From the NCBI RefSeq assembly GCF_040459645.1, contig NZ_JARVHQ010000001.1:2418001-2482000 (forward strand): 64,000 nt of DNA. The letters run 5' to 3'. The position numbers and the translations under genes are program-made. Source of the stretch: Bacillus cereus group sp. RP43. Its GTDB lineage: Bacteria > Bacillota > Bacilli > Bacillales > Bacillaceae_G. The notes under the pieces are model-generated. The model saw only the letters and a list, made by a program, of their open reading frames with translations. It was not told the DNA's origin and made no database searches. Below, piece by piece: positions 9,030 through 17,940 of the stretch (position 1 is the stretch's first letter; each line of letters starts with the position of its first letter).

Positions 9030-9653
9030 TTGAGTACAGATTTAATTTCAAAAAAAGATTTATTAGAACTAACTGGTATTTCATACGGACAGTTATATAG
9101 GTGGAAGAGAAAAAATTTAATACCGGAAGATTGGTTTGTACGGAAGTCAACGTTCACAGGTCAGGAAACATTTTTTCCGAAAGAAAAGATATTAGAACGT
9201 ATTGATAAAATCCAAACGATGAAAGAGGATTTATCACTTGATGAATTAGCAAATATGTTTTCACCGAGCGTGACAGAAATTCTTTTAACAAAGGATGATT
9301 TGTTACGTAAGGGTATTGCATCAGAACCAGTCTTACAATTTTTTATAGAACAAACGAATAAAACGGCAGAGTTTCAATTTGCAGATATTCTTTACGTGTA
9401 TATGTTAGAAGAACTTCTTCAATCAGGAGACGTTAGTTTAGAAGAGGGGAAAATGGTCTTACAAGTATTAAGTGAAAATTACGAAGCGATTAAGCATAAA
9501 AATTGTGACGTAATTATCGTTCGAAAGTTAGGGATTTCTACATGTTTCTTAGTTTCAAACGTGGACGATTTAATTTTTGAAAAGGGAACAAAAATTGTTT
9601 TACGGGAAGCAATTACGAAATATACCGAAGCATTAAAAACTAAACTGTTGTAG
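9030..9653 (+). CDS. YhbD-like (DUF4004) MerR-type regulator
   Basis: 207 aa from a TTG start at 9030, chosen because GGAAGGAGTG ends 9 nt upstream; an ATG at 9003 precedes that site. The N-terminal 75 residues (SKKDLLELTGISYGQLYRWKRKNLIPEDWF..) are a MerR-like helix-turn-helix and wing. The C-terminal 130 residues are a putative sensing or partner domain. The neighbourhood (two bactofilins 13 and 18 nt apart) matches B. subtilis yhbD-yhbE-yhbF. It probably controls its own operon through the GTTAC dyad upstream (inference). No ligand is apparent. Confidence 0.8.
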   Translation: MSTDLISKKDLLELTGISYGQLYRWKRKNLIPEDWFVRKSTFTGQETFFPKEKILERIDKIQTMKEDLSLDELANMFSPSVTEILLTKDDLLRKGIASEPVLQFFIEQTNKTAEFQFADILYVYMLEELLQSGDVSLEEGKMVLQVLSENYEAIKHKNCDVIIVRKLGISTCFLVSNVDDLIFEKGTKIVLREAITKYTEALKTKLL

Positions 9654-9666
9654 TGGAGGAAAAATC

Positions 9667-10377
9667 ATGCGTACAGAAAATTTAATTATAAACGGTTACG
9701 GTTCATCGAATGGTGGTGAGTTTCACAAAGTACAGCTAAACGGAAAAGGAACTGTTAATGGAAATGTTGAATGTGAGCAATTTGAATGTAATGGTTACGG
9801 TGCAGTTACTGGTGATTTGAAAAGTAGTAATGCAAGAATTAGCGGATCGGGTAAAGTTGATGGTACAGTTAGCGCAGAAATGATGCGCATCGATGGGAAA
9901 GCGACAATTACACAAGATGTAAAGGCGAACAGTTTAAAAATTGCAGGAAAAGGTACGATAGGTGGAAATGTCACCGGTGAAGAATTTAAAATCAATGGTC
10001 AAGCGACGATTGATGGTAATTGCGAGGTTGATGTTTTTTCTTCTGAAGGACAATTTACAGTTGGTGGATTATTAAGCGCAGATGAAATTAATATTAATAT
10101 TCACGGCACATGTAGAGCGAAAGAAATTGGCGGTCAAACAATTAAAGTAAGACATAGATTGAGTACTTTTAGTAAACTTTTTAAAACAGTATTTGGCCTG
10201 CAGTTAGAGGCTGAATTGTTAGAAGGTGACAATATCGATATTGATTATGCTCACATTAAAACGGTAAGAGGAAACAACGTTACAGTAGGACCGAACTGTG
10301 AGATTGATCTTATTGAATATACAGGTGTACTTAATGTTGATAAAAACGCAAGTGTGAAAGAAATTAAGCAGGTTTAA
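9667..10377 (+). CDS. Bactofilin-like polymer-forming protein (YhbE-like)
   Basis: 236 aa. From residue 5 to about 130 the sequence is a repeating right-handed beta-helix pattern, with short strands every 8-9 residues such as LNGKGTVNGNVECEQFECNG, IDGKATITQDV and INGQATIDGNCEV. This is the hallmark of bactofilins, which polymerise without nucleotide. A second shorter beta-rich block follows (IDIDYAHIKTVRGNNVTVGPNCEIDLIEYTG at 185-225). Start follows GTGGAGG. In B. subtilis the YhbE/YhbF pair affects motility and flagellar assembly (known). Here it sits in the same order, 18 nt from its paralogue. Confidence 0.88.
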   Translation: MRTENLIINGYGSSNGGEFHKVQLNGKGTVNGNVECEQFECNGYGAVTGDLKSSNARISGSGKVDGTVSAEMMRIDGKATITQDVKANSLKIAGKGTIGGNVTGEEFKINGQATIDGNCEVDVFSSEGQFTVGGLLSADEININIHGTCRAKEIGGQTIKVRHRLSTFSKLFKTVFGLQLEAELLEGDNIDIDYAHIKTVRGNNVTVGPNCEIDLIEYTGVLNVDKNASVKEIKQV

Positions 10378-10395
10378 AGGAAGGGAGCGATCGAT

Positions 10396-11103
10396 ATGGA
10401 AAATCAACATAGTCTTACTGTAAATGGATCAGGTAGCTCGGCAGGTGGAGATTATAATAAAGTGAAGATTCGCGGCGAAGGAACAATCTCTAATCATATG
10501 AGTTGTAATGATTTTAAAACGTATGGTACGAGTGAAGTACGTGGCAATATGAAGGCGAAAAATTATGTCGTGTATGGAGATAGTGAAGTACAGGGGAATA
10601 TGGAGGCGGAATATGTAAAAGTATATGGCAATGCCCAAGTACAAGGCGACGGACAAATTAATAAAACAAAAGTTAGAGGTATGATAGAATTTAAAGGGAA
10701 GCTATCCGGCGATTTCGTAGATGTGAAAGGCGCTTTAAATGTGAAGGGAGATATAGAAGTAGAGGAATTATTACTAACTGGTGGTCTTGAAAGTGATGGT
10801 TTGCTTAATGCTGAAAATATTGAAATCTCACTTCGTTATGAAGGAAGTAAAGTGAGAGAAATCGGTGGGAAAAAGATTAGAGTACGTAAAAAAGCGAGAT
10901 TTATTCCTTTTACAAGTCATGCAGGAAGCCTTCAAACATCAATTATTGAGGGGGATGATATTTATTTAGAACATACAATAGCAGATGTAGTAAGAGGAAA
11001 TCATGTTATAATTGGCCCTGGCTGTGAAATTAGTGTTGTAGAATATCATACTAGTTTTAACCAAAAAGGGAATTCAGTCGTAAAAGAAAACAAACAAATA
11101 TAA
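10396..11103 (+). CDS. Bactofilin-like polymer-forming protein (YhbF-like)
   Basis: 235 aa paralogue of the preceding gene, collinear over its length: N-terminal NGSGSSAGGDYNKVKIRGEG, the beta-helix repeats (VYGDSEVQGNMEAEYVKVYGNAQVQG), and the C-terminal DDIYLEHTIADVVRGNHVIIGPGCEISVVEY block. Preceded by GGAAGGGAG. The two likely co-polymerise (inference from pairing). The spacing to the next gene, an MFS exporter, is only 24 nt, so all four genes from yhbD may be one operon. Confidence 0.88.
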   Translation: MENQHSLTVNGSGSSAGGDYNKVKIRGEGTISNHMSCNDFKTYGTSEVRGNMKAKNYVVYGDSEVQGNMEAEYVKVYGNAQVQGDGQINKTKVRGMIEFKGKLSGDFVDVKGALNVKGDIEVEELLLTGGLESDGLLNAENIEISLRYEGSKVREIGGKKIRVRKKARFIPFTSHAGSLQTSIIEGDDIYLEHTIADVVRGNHVIIGPGCEISVVEYHTSFNQKGNSVVKENKQI

Positions 11104-11127
11104 GTAGTATGAGGGAGAGCAAGAAAT

Positions 11128-12663
11128 ATGGTTGAGAAGAATAATAAACTCGGCTTCGTTGTTGCCGGTTTATTGCTAGGTATCTTAATGGCATCAATGG
11201 ATAATACCATTGTCGTAACAGCGATGGGAACAATCGTTGGTGATTTAGGAGGCCTTGAAAATTTTGTATGGGTCGTTTCTGCCTATATGGTCGCAGAAAT
11301 GGCAGGTATGCCGATTTTCGGTAAACTATCAGATATGTATGGTAGAAAGAGATTCTTTATTTTCGGTTTAATCGTCTTTATGATTGGTTCGGCACTTTGT
11401 GGTACTGCTGAAAATATTACACAGTTAGGCATTTATCGTGCTATTCAAGGTATTGGCGGCGGGGCATTAGTGCCGATCGCGTTTACGATCGTGTTTGATA
11501 TTTTCCCTCCTGAAAAGCGCGGGAAAATGGGTGGTTTATTTGGAGCAGTATTTGGTTTATCAAGTATTTTCGGGCCATTACTTGGCGCATATATTACAGA
11601 TTATATTAGCTGGCACTGGGTATTTTATATTAACTTACCGCTTGGCATTTTAGCACTTATTTTTATTACATTCTTTTATAAAGAATCACGAGTTCATAGA
11701 AAGCAAAAAATTGATTGGTTTGGCGCAATTACTTTAGTTGGTGCAGTAGTTTCTTTAATGTTTGCCTTAGAGCTTGGCGGACAAAAGTATGATTGGGATT
11801 CTAGCTTTATTTTAAGTTTATTTGGTGGATTCACTATTTTAATAATCGCCTTTATTTTTATTGAACGAAAAGTAGAAGAGCCAATCATTTCATTCGAGAT
11901 GTTTAAACAACGTTTATTCGGAATGAGTACCATTATTGCATTATGTTACGGGGCTGCATTTATGTCAGCGACTGTGTATATTCCGTTATTTATTCAAGGT
12001 GTATATGGGGGTACCGCAACAAACTCAGGGTTATTACTTTTACCGATGATGTTAGGATCAGTCGTAACAGCGCAGTTAGGCGGATTTTTAACGACGAAGC
12101 TTAGCTACCGAAACATTATGATTATTTCTGCTGTTATTATGCTAATTGGACTATTCTTATTAAGCACATTAACGCCAGAAACAAGTCGAATATTATTAAC
12201 GGTTTATATGATTATCATTGGATTTGGAGTAGGTTTCTCATTCTCTGTACTAAGTATGGCAGCTATTCACAACTTTGGTATGGAACAGCGTGGATCTGCA
12301 ACTTCAACGAGTAATTTCATTCGTTCATTAGGAATGACACTAGGTATTACAATCTTCGGAATGATTCAAAGAACAGGTTTCCAAGATCAATTAGAAGAAG
12401 CTTTTAAAGGTATGAGCGGAGGAATGAATACAAACGCTTTAGGAGATTCAAGAGCTATTTTATCAGAATCGGCTAGATCTCAAATTCCGCCGCAAATATT
12501 AGATAAAATTATTGACGCTCTTTCTAGTTCAATCGTTCAGACATTTATGTGGGCGTTAGTCCCAGCAAGTTTAGCGTTCGTATTCATTTTCTTTATGGGA
12601 AATGAGCGCATGGTATATAAGAAAGAACAAAATAAGGTGAAAAGTGAAACATCAAAAGCGTAA
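11128..12663 (+). CDS. DHA2-family (EmrB/QacA-type) multidrug MFS transporter
   Basis: 511 aa, 14 predicted membrane helices. The N-terminus carries the DHA2 motif ASMDNTIVVTAM in TM1; GKLSDMYGRKR is the loop 2-3 motif and GIGGGALVPIAF is motif C-like. Proton-coupled export of drugs or lipophilic compounds is expected for this family. Preceded by GAGGGAGAG. It closes the bactofilin operon, and a strong terminator lies 2 nt after the stop. No specific substrate can be inferred. Confidence 0.9.
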   Translation: MVEKNNKLGFVVAGLLLGILMASMDNTIVVTAMGTIVGDLGGLENFVWVVSAYMVAEMAGMPIFGKLSDMYGRKRFFIFGLIVFMIGSALCGTAENITQLGIYRAIQGIGGGALVPIAFTIVFDIFPPEKRGKMGGLFGAVFGLSSIFGPLLGAYITDYISWHWVFYINLPLGILALIFITFFYKESRVHRKQKIDWFGAITLVGAVVSLMFALELGGQKYDWDSSFILSLFGGFTILIIAFIFIERKVEEPIISFEMFKQRLFGMSTIIALCYGAAFMSATVYIPLFIQGVYGGTATNSGLLLLPMMLGSVVTAQLGGFLTTKLSYRNIMIISAVIMLIGLFLLSTLTPETSRILLTVYMIIIGFGVGFSFSVLSMAAIHNFGMEQRGSATSTSNFIRSLGMTLGITIFGMIQRTGFQDQLEEAFKGMSGGMNTNALGDSRAILSESARSQIPPQILDKIIDALSSSIVQTFMWALVPASLAFVFIFFMGNERMVYKKEQNKVKSETSKA

Positions 12664-12664
12664 A

Positions 12665-12700
12665 GAAAAAGCTCCTTTCAATTTTGAAAGGAGCTTTTTC
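12665..12700. terminator. Bidirectional intrinsic terminator
   Basis: GAAAAAGCTCCTTTCAA with its exact complement and a 2-nt loop. It separates the exporter from the convergent small gene. Confidence 0.9.
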
Positions 12701-12717
12701 TTATGTACGGAGTCGAA

Positions 12718-13038
12718 TTAGCCTTCGATAATTTCGTATTCTTCGTCTGCTAATAATAAAATATGTGTTTTTTTACCTTTGTTTTGAACTTCGATTACAT
12801 CATATGTACCTAAGTCTCTTAGCTTGCTTTGAGAAGCGTTAACCATAACTTCCATAGAATCAATTAAGATATCTTCTTCAATGTATGATTCAGGCAATGC
12901 CATATCTTCAGTATCTAATACACATGCGTATAGATTTTGTAAGTTTTCAGCAGTTGGGTTTTGTTCCTCAACATCAATAATGTTTTTTACTGCTTCCATA
13001 TTTTCTTCTTTTACTTGATATACTTTAATTTTAGTCAT
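12718..13038 (-). CDS. Small acidic protein, unknown function
   Basis: 106 aa, strongly acidic (MTKIKVYQVKEENMEAVKNI...), with no signal peptide, membrane segment or recognisable domain. Good ribosome site AAAGGAGATT 6 nt before the ATG, and typical codon use, so a real gene. Its beta-strand-rich C-terminus (THILLLADEEYEIIEG) suggests a compact alpha/beta fold. I do not recognise the family. Confidence 0.75.
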   Translation of the reverse strand: MTKIKVYQVKEENMEAVKNIIDVEEQNPTAENLQNLYACVLDTEDMALPESYIEEDILIDSMEVMVNASQSKLRDLGTYDVIEVQNKGKKTHILLLADEEYEIIEG

Positions 13039-13293
13039 TGTTTTAATCTCCTTTATAACGTAATCTTAGAGGCTGCACCTCATTATAACGCTTTTTCATT
13101 GAAAGATGAAATTGTTATATGTATTTATAGTAAAAATTATGTGTTATTACTTATTATTGGTGTAATTTCCATATTGATGTTAGGCGTAACTAATTATATT
13201 CTTACGTTAAAATTATATTGTCCAAGCTTTTCATATATCCCGCTCATATTATGTGTATTAGATAAAAACATATAGGGAAGGGATTGAATGTAA

Positions 13294-14073
13294 GTGGATT
13301 GCGAGCCGAAACGAAATTGTCAATGTTGTCAAAATAGTATATGTGAATTTTTGAAAAGCTTAGATCCTTATTCTAGGATTGAGAGTATCACAATAGACGG
13401 AAACGAAATAGTTGTATCCTATTTCATTTCATTTAATGAGATAAAAGGTATAGTTGCATTTGCACAAGAAGACAGTGAGGTAATATTTGTAGATTGTTCA
13501 AGAATTGATGCGATTCGAATAGGAAAAGTGTGTAGTTGTAAAGCGAAAGTTAAATTTATTGAAGAGGATTTTAGTCTCCTTGGAAATGTTTGTCCACAGT
13601 GTTTAACGGAGGGAAGTACACTCTTTTTCGACTTTTATAATTCTGAATTGAATTTATCTCTACAAGCAAAAACAATTGATGCGCCTAGATGTATTGAATT
13701 TACTGATGAACTTGGGAATGTAGTAAAGCAAATTACAATAGTAGGTGAAGCGATTGTTTCTAAAGATTTTGTTCAAGTGCCAGAACTGTTAGATTTTCGA
13801 TTGATATTATCGGATACAGCTGCAAATCCTTTGAACTTCGGAGTACTGTTCATTAATTTCCCTGATATTACGTTTATCATTCTTTTCGCATCAAGTGGAT
13901 ATCTCAACATTTCAAACTGTTTAAAAATAGAGAGTGGAACTGGCAATGCGGAAATAGAAGAGATGAAAAAAATGATAATTAATGATAATAATACGTACAA
14001 GTCAATTATTAAATTGACTAAAATATATAAAAATGGTGAGACAGAATCTTATATTTCTAAGAATGAGATATAA
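13294..14073 (+). CDS. Cys-rich protein, possible spore-surface component
   Basis: 259 aa from a GTG start, with AGGGAAGGG 11 nt upstream. N-terminus MDCEPKRNCQCCQNSICEFL has a Cys cluster (CxCC..C), with further Cys in VCSCKAK and NVCPQCL. The middle is beta-rich and hydrophobic. The C-terminal 35 residues are hydrophilic and asparagine-rich and look like a separate tail. Cys-rich N-termini of this kind occur in exosporium and coat proteins of the B. cereus group, but I cannot assign a family. No signal peptide, as expected for mother-cell spore proteins. Confidence 0.6.
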   Translation: MDCEPKRNCQCCQNSICEFLKSLDPYSRIESITIDGNEIVVSYFISFNEIKGIVAFAQEDSEVIFVDCSRIDAIRIGKVCSCKAKVKFIEEDFSLLGNVCPQCLTEGSTLFFDFYNSELNLSLQAKTIDAPRCIEFTDELGNVVKQITIVGEAIVSKDFVQVPELLDFRLILSDTAANPLNFGVLFINFPDITFIILFASSGYLNISNCLKIESGTGNAEIEEMKKMIINDNNTYKSIIKLTKIYKNGETESYISKNEI

Positions 14074-14091
14074 CGTATCTATTACAATTAT

Positions 14092-14117
14092 CCCTCGTAT
14101 ATTATAATGAGGGTTTT
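14092..14117 (+). terminator. Small terminator after the Cys-rich gene
   Basis: CCCTC, 12-nt A/T loop, GAGGG, TTTT; begins 18 nt after the stop. Confidence 0.6.
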
Positions 14118-14120
14118 GAA

Positions 14121-14398
14121 ATGATTAAATACAATATTGCTACATTAATATTTGGTTGTTTATTATGTGGAAGCGGAAATTATTTCTTTTTCCTTTGTAT
14201 ACATTAATGAAAGTAAAGGTTTTTATTGTTTTCTATACTGGATATGCCGTAGTAGCGTGTAATAAGCTGGTTCGTATTTTCAATTATGCATCCAGCTTAC
14301 GCAACAAAATATGAAAGAAATCAATTGCAGCGGGATTTTTATTTAAGTGTAAATAAATGTAGCGCTGGAGTAGGAACTTATACAATATTAGTAAAATA
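14121..14398 (+). pseudogene. Possible remnant of a small secreted-protein gene
   Basis: Between two terminators there are overlapping short frames but no intact gene. One frame (ATG at 14209) starts MKVKVFIVFYTGYAVVAC. Another frame from 14286 reads MHPAYATKYERNQ and ends KCSAGVGTYTILVK. Joined by one frameshift near 14280 they would give a signal peptide ending in PAYA (a signal-peptidase-type site) and a short Cys-containing mature part. No good ribosome site precedes either. This is inference from pattern only. Confidence 0.3.
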
Positions 14399-14401
14399 AT
14401 T

Positions 14402-14431
14402 AAAAAAGGGCTGCTACGACAGCCCTTTTTT
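14402..14431. terminator. Intrinsic terminator
   Basis: AAAAAAGGGCTG, CTACGA loop, CAGCCCTTTTTT. It could serve the remnant upstream or, on the minus strand, the hydrolase gene. Confidence 0.85.
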
Positions 14432-14578
14432 AATTATGTAAATACCTGCTGTTATTTTTTTATGGAGTGAATTTTATTAGGGGTAATTAGTCATCATAGT
14501 TACCATACATCGCCATCAAGTTAACGAAAATACAATACCAATTCTGATTTTAGACAGGATTGATTTTTTATTAAGATT

Positions 14579-15214
14579 TTACTTGCTAAGCTCTCTTTGG
14601 GCTCCCATATAGCTACCAATGATATTTTGATAACTTGGAAGATGTTTAGCAAGTAAAGCTCCGAAACCTTCAACATCATTTCGCCAGTCACGCTGTAATT
14701 CTGCTGCAACGCTAAACCAATTCATTAGTTGGACCCCTCCATGAGCCATACGCAAAAGAGCAGCATCTGCTACTTGTTTACTAACAGTTCCTGATGCATC
14801 GGTTACAACAAAAACCTCATATCCTGCGTTTACAGCGGATAGTGCTGGGAACGCAACACAAACATCAGTGACTACCCCTGCGATAATTAGTTGTTTATTA
14901 CCTGTTGCCTCAATGGCTTTAACGAATTCTTCATTGTCCCATGCGTTAATTTGTCCAGGACGAGCTATTTTAGGTGCATTCGGAAATAGTTCGATTAATT
15001 CCTGCATGAGTGGGCCATTAGGGCCGTCTTCAAAGCTTGTTGTTAAAATGACTGGTAAATCAAAAAACTTAGCGGTATTAGCAAGAGCTAAAACATTGTT
15101 CTTGAATTCATCAACACCATAGTCGCGCACTAGACTGGAAATAAGACCTGTTTGATGATCCACTAGAAGAACGGCGGCATCACTTTTTGAAAGACGAGAA
15201 TACAAATCAGACAT
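14579..15214 (-). CDS. Isochorismatase-family hydrolase (YcaC-like)
   Basis: 211 aa cysteine hydrolase. The triad can be read as Asp19 (LLVDHQTG), Lys82 (PKIARPGQ) and Cys119 (VVTDVCVAF). Length and the GGVQLMNWFSVAAELQRDW C-terminal segment match YcaC, an octameric hydrolase of unknown substrate, more closely than nicotinamidase or true isochorismatase. AAGGGGGATT precedes the start. Monocistronic, with long non-coding DNA on both sides. Confidence 0.9.
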   Translation of the reverse strand: MSDLYSRLSKSDAAVLLVDHQTGLISSLVRDYGVDEFKNNVLALANTAKFFDLPVILTTSFEDGPNGPLMQELIELFPNAPKIARPGQINAWDNEEFVKAIEATGNKQLIIAGVVTDVCVAFPALSAVNAGYEVFVVTDASGTVSKQVADAALLRMAHGGVQLMNWFSVAAELQRDWRNDVEGFGALLAKHLPSYQNIIGSYMGAQRELSK

Positions 15215-15653
15215 TTAATAATCCCCCTTAATAAGCTTATTTACAAATCAATCTTACAGTTATTTATCTTGATTTGGTATACATGCAAAAATTTATCAAT
15301 AAATAGGTTTTATTAGAATATCAAGATGTTTTTATTTTATTTGAGGAATTACAAATTTTTCGTTTTGGTGAACAATGTATTTATTGAGTGAATAGTAATG
15401 TTTTTACTTGTAAATAGAAAATGAGATATGAGGATTAAAATGAATCTGAAAATAGCAATTCTTGATTGGGAAATCATTTCAATGTAATTAGATGTTATAA
15501 TAAATTTGCATTTACGTATAATTTATAATTATTTGATATTTGAGTTTCATAGACATTTACTTAGATAATAAATAAGTGTGTATAAGAATACTAATAAAAG
15601 TCAACTCATGAAAATGTTGAGTCTAGTTGATTTTAAAGAAAGCGGGAATGTAA
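15215..15653. other. Intergenic, 439 bp, no gene seen
   Basis: Very AT-rich region between divergent genes. It must contain promoters for both. The only structure noted is an imperfect dyad near 15600-15632 (TCAACT..AGTTGA) just upstream of the acetyltransferase gene. Confidence 0.5.
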
Positions 15654-16424
15654 ATGATATATGAGGCAAAAATACATACAAGAAAAAAATTAGTTTCTAT
15701 GTTCGAGGATTTTAATAATGTTGTTCTACTTTCTTATTTACAAGGACATATGGGCAACGCCTGGGTGAACGATCTTGAAAACCCGACAGTAGCGCAAATT
15801 ACGGTAGGGATTTTCACATTTTACGCTGGGGATCCAAATGCAAAAGAGACAGAAGAGTTATTACGTAACATCCCTGAAAGAATTTTAGTAATCGTAAATA
15901 GTGATCAATGGAAAAAGCGTTTAGAAATATTCCACGAAATAAAAATAGATAAGTTTTTACGGTATAAATTCAAACGGAATTCAGAATTGTTTAATCATAC
16001 AAAATTACAATCTTTTATATCGGCACTTCCAAAAGGATATGAATTAAGAAAGATAGATGAGCATATTGCGAATAACCCATCATTACACAAGGTTTCTGAA
16101 GATTTTATAAGCCAATTCCGTTCAATAGATGATTATGTAAATCGAGGTATAGGTTATTGTATTTTGTATAATGGAGAAGTCTTATGTGGTGCATCATCAT
16201 ATAGCATTTATGATGGTGGTATTGAAATTGAAGTTGCTACTGACCCGAGTCATAGAAGAAAGGGATTGGCAACTGTAGTTAGTGCAGCATTAATATTGGA
16301 GTGTTTAGAAAATGGGAAATATCCAAACTGGGATGCAGCGAATAGCACTTCTGCTAAACTAGCTGAAAAGTTAGGATATGTTTTTGATAAAGCGTATGAT
16401 ACTTATTTTGTGAATAATAGGTAA
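15654..16424 (+). CDS. GNAT acetyltransferase (ZmaR-type family)
   Basis: 256 aa. The C-terminal 120 residues form a GNAT fold with the acetyl-CoA loop DPSHRRKGLATVVSAALI (about 203-220) and the terminal LAEKLGYVFDKAY strand. The N-terminal 130 residues are the extra domain seen in the two-domain GNAT_acetyltr_2 group, which includes the zwittermicin-resistance protein ZmaR. ZmaR itself is longer, so the substrate here is open. AAAGCGGG precedes the ATG weakly. No operon partner. Confidence 0.85.
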   Translation: MIYEAKIHTRKKLVSMFEDFNNVVLLSYLQGHMGNAWVNDLENPTVAQITVGIFTFYAGDPNAKETEELLRNIPERILVIVNSDQWKKRLEIFHEIKIDKFLRYKFKRNSELFNHTKLQSFISALPKGYELRKIDEHIANNPSLHKVSEDFISQFRSIDDYVNRGIGYCILYNGEVLCGASSYSIYDGGIEIEVATDPSHRRKGLATVVSAALILECLENGKYPNWDAANSTSAKLAEKLGYVFDKAYDTYFVNNR

Positions 16425-17117
16425 ATGAACGAGTTTGTACAAATTAAATTGTACAACATAATAAGGCTGGCAAATCCTATTAAATTAACATTAATTAGTC
16501 CCTTTTTAAAATTATAAATTAAAATATCCAAAGATAATTTTACCTAAGCTAAAGACATTAAGAAAGATGTTAATTAATAGAATTGAAAGGGAGAATAATG
16601 ACAAGATTATTTTCTTTAGAAGCGTTGATAATTTCTATTGGAAAAGGTGAGAGTAAAACAACGATATGAATGACAAAGATGAAGTGATTCCACAACAATT
16701 TGGGTATAAAAGCCGACTTTATTAAGTCGGTTTTTATTTTTTAATAATAAGGTGCTACCAATATTAAATTGCAGTTGCATAGATATTATGAAATGAAGAA
16801 ATCAATAAATTTAAGAATAGATTTTTTGAAAGTTCCTTTAAAAATATGGTTATCTTTTTTACTATTGAATTTAATTAACATATCATTTTATTCTCCTACG
16901 ATGAGAGTTAATAAATTTTATTTTTTATCGGTAAACACTCATAAAAACTCAGTATATTAAGTTGTGTATATTTGACTATTAAAGGGAAATTACTCTTTTT
17001 TTTGTAAATGATAAAAGTGACTATGATACAAACCCACGCATTAATAGAAGAGATACATATACAGTATAGAGAGTTTAAAAAAGCTCTAAATTTTTCATAT
17101 AAAGGAGATTATAAAAT
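16425..17117. other. Intergenic, 693 bp, with two very short ORFs and a terminator
   Basis: At 16598 an ATG behind GAAAGGGAG opens a 23-codon frame (MTRLFSLEALIISIGKGESK..), followed by a 19-codon frame at 16665. They look like the broken 5' end of a lost gene, or a leader. A 63-codon frame at 16769 has no ribosome site and is not called. The last 100 bp upstream of 17118 presumably hold the promoter of the spore-protein gene. Confidence 0.4.
16708..16735 (+). terminator. Intrinsic terminator
   Basis: AAAAGCCGACTT, TATT loop, AAGTCGG, T5; follows the short ORFs at 16598-16720. Confidence 0.8.
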
Positions 17118-17813
17118 ATGAGCGAACAATGCCCGATTAATGTACCATGTCAGGTAGAAGGACAAACTCAAACACCATTAAGTGATGCAGCTGCAACACC
17201 AATTCTTACTCCAGGAGCACCGATTGTAAAAATACCAGTTGTATTAGCAGAAAGAACAATTCAAATTGTTGTAGAATCTGATATTTCATTAGATCCTCCA
17301 GCAGTTGAAATTAAACGTATCTTAAAAAACGTGTTTTTAACACAATGTAAATTAGTTCCTGTAGCATTTACTCCAGTACCAGGTACAAATTACCGCCGAG
17401 TTACAAGAGCAAAATTATTTGTACAAGGATATATTCGTAAAAATATTGAATATGCAAATGATGAGTGTAATGGAGTGCTATATGATCGTATTGCAAATGT
17501 TCCATTTTCTGGTTTTGCAGATTTAACAGCAGCAGATTTTCTATCACAAGCTATAGTAGCTTCTTCTTCAGATACTACATCTCACTTTATTAATCCTAAA
17601 AATGGTGATTTACCACGTTTAGACAAATACTTCTTCGAAAATACAGTGTTTTATAATGAACAACCATATTGTGAATTAGTAAGCGCTCAATTTTTTGAAT
17701 TAGACTTTTCACCTTGTCCAACAGAATTAAACGAGCCATTTGGAACTCTTCGTGAAAAAATTGTACTAGACCTTACTTTAAAAGTTTTACAAGTACAACA
17801 AGTACAAGTATAA
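17118..17813 (+). CDS. Spore coat/exosporium-type protein with SPOCS (DUF3794)-like region
   Basis: 231 aa, no signal peptide. N-terminus MSEQCPINVPCQVEGQ is Cys- and Gln-rich, then a beta-rich body. The segment AKLFVQGYIRKNIEYAND....RIANVPFSGFADL (about 92-135) matches the pattern of SPOCS/DUF3794 spore proteins (V-x-G-x-I-x-x-x-I-x-Y and VPFS). The C-terminus LKVLQVQQVQV is an unusual Gln/Val tail shared with the next gene. AAAGGAG lies 8 nt before the ATG. I think of the ExsC-type exosporium proteins of the B. cereus group, but cannot confirm the name. Expressed probably in the mother cell (inference). Confidence 0.65.
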   Translation: MSEQCPINVPCQVEGQTQTPLSDAAATPILTPGAPIVKIPVVLAERTIQIVVESDISLDPPAVEIKRILKNVFLTQCKLVPVAFTPVPGTNYRRVTRAKLFVQGYIRKNIEYANDECNGVLYDRIANVPFSGFADLTAADFLSQAIVASSSDTTSHFINPKNGDLPRLDKYFFENTVFYNEQPYCELVSAQFFELDFSPCPTELNEPFGTLREKIVLDLTLKVLQVQQVQV

Positions 17814-17817
17814 AACT

Positions 17818-17857
17818 AAAAAAGCATTGTCTTTATTAAAAAGACAATGTCTTTTTT
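17818..17857. terminator. Intrinsic terminator
   Basis: A5GCATTGTCTTT with complementary AAAGACAATG and a T6 tail, 4 nt after the stop. Confidence 0.85.
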
Positions 17858-17940
17858 ATTATTATAAAACATATATAATGATGAAATGGTCGCGTACAAA
17901 AAGCATATTTTTATGAATTTCATCAGATGGGGGGATGGTG

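Noticed and set aside
12961..13275. 104-codon plus-strand ORF
   Set aside because: Starts within the antisense of the real small gene, has no ribosome site, and covers AT-rich intergenic DNA.
16769..16960. 63-codon plus-strand ORF
   Set aside because: No ribosome site before either ATG, AT-rich composition and no recognisable feature beyond one hydrophobic stretch.
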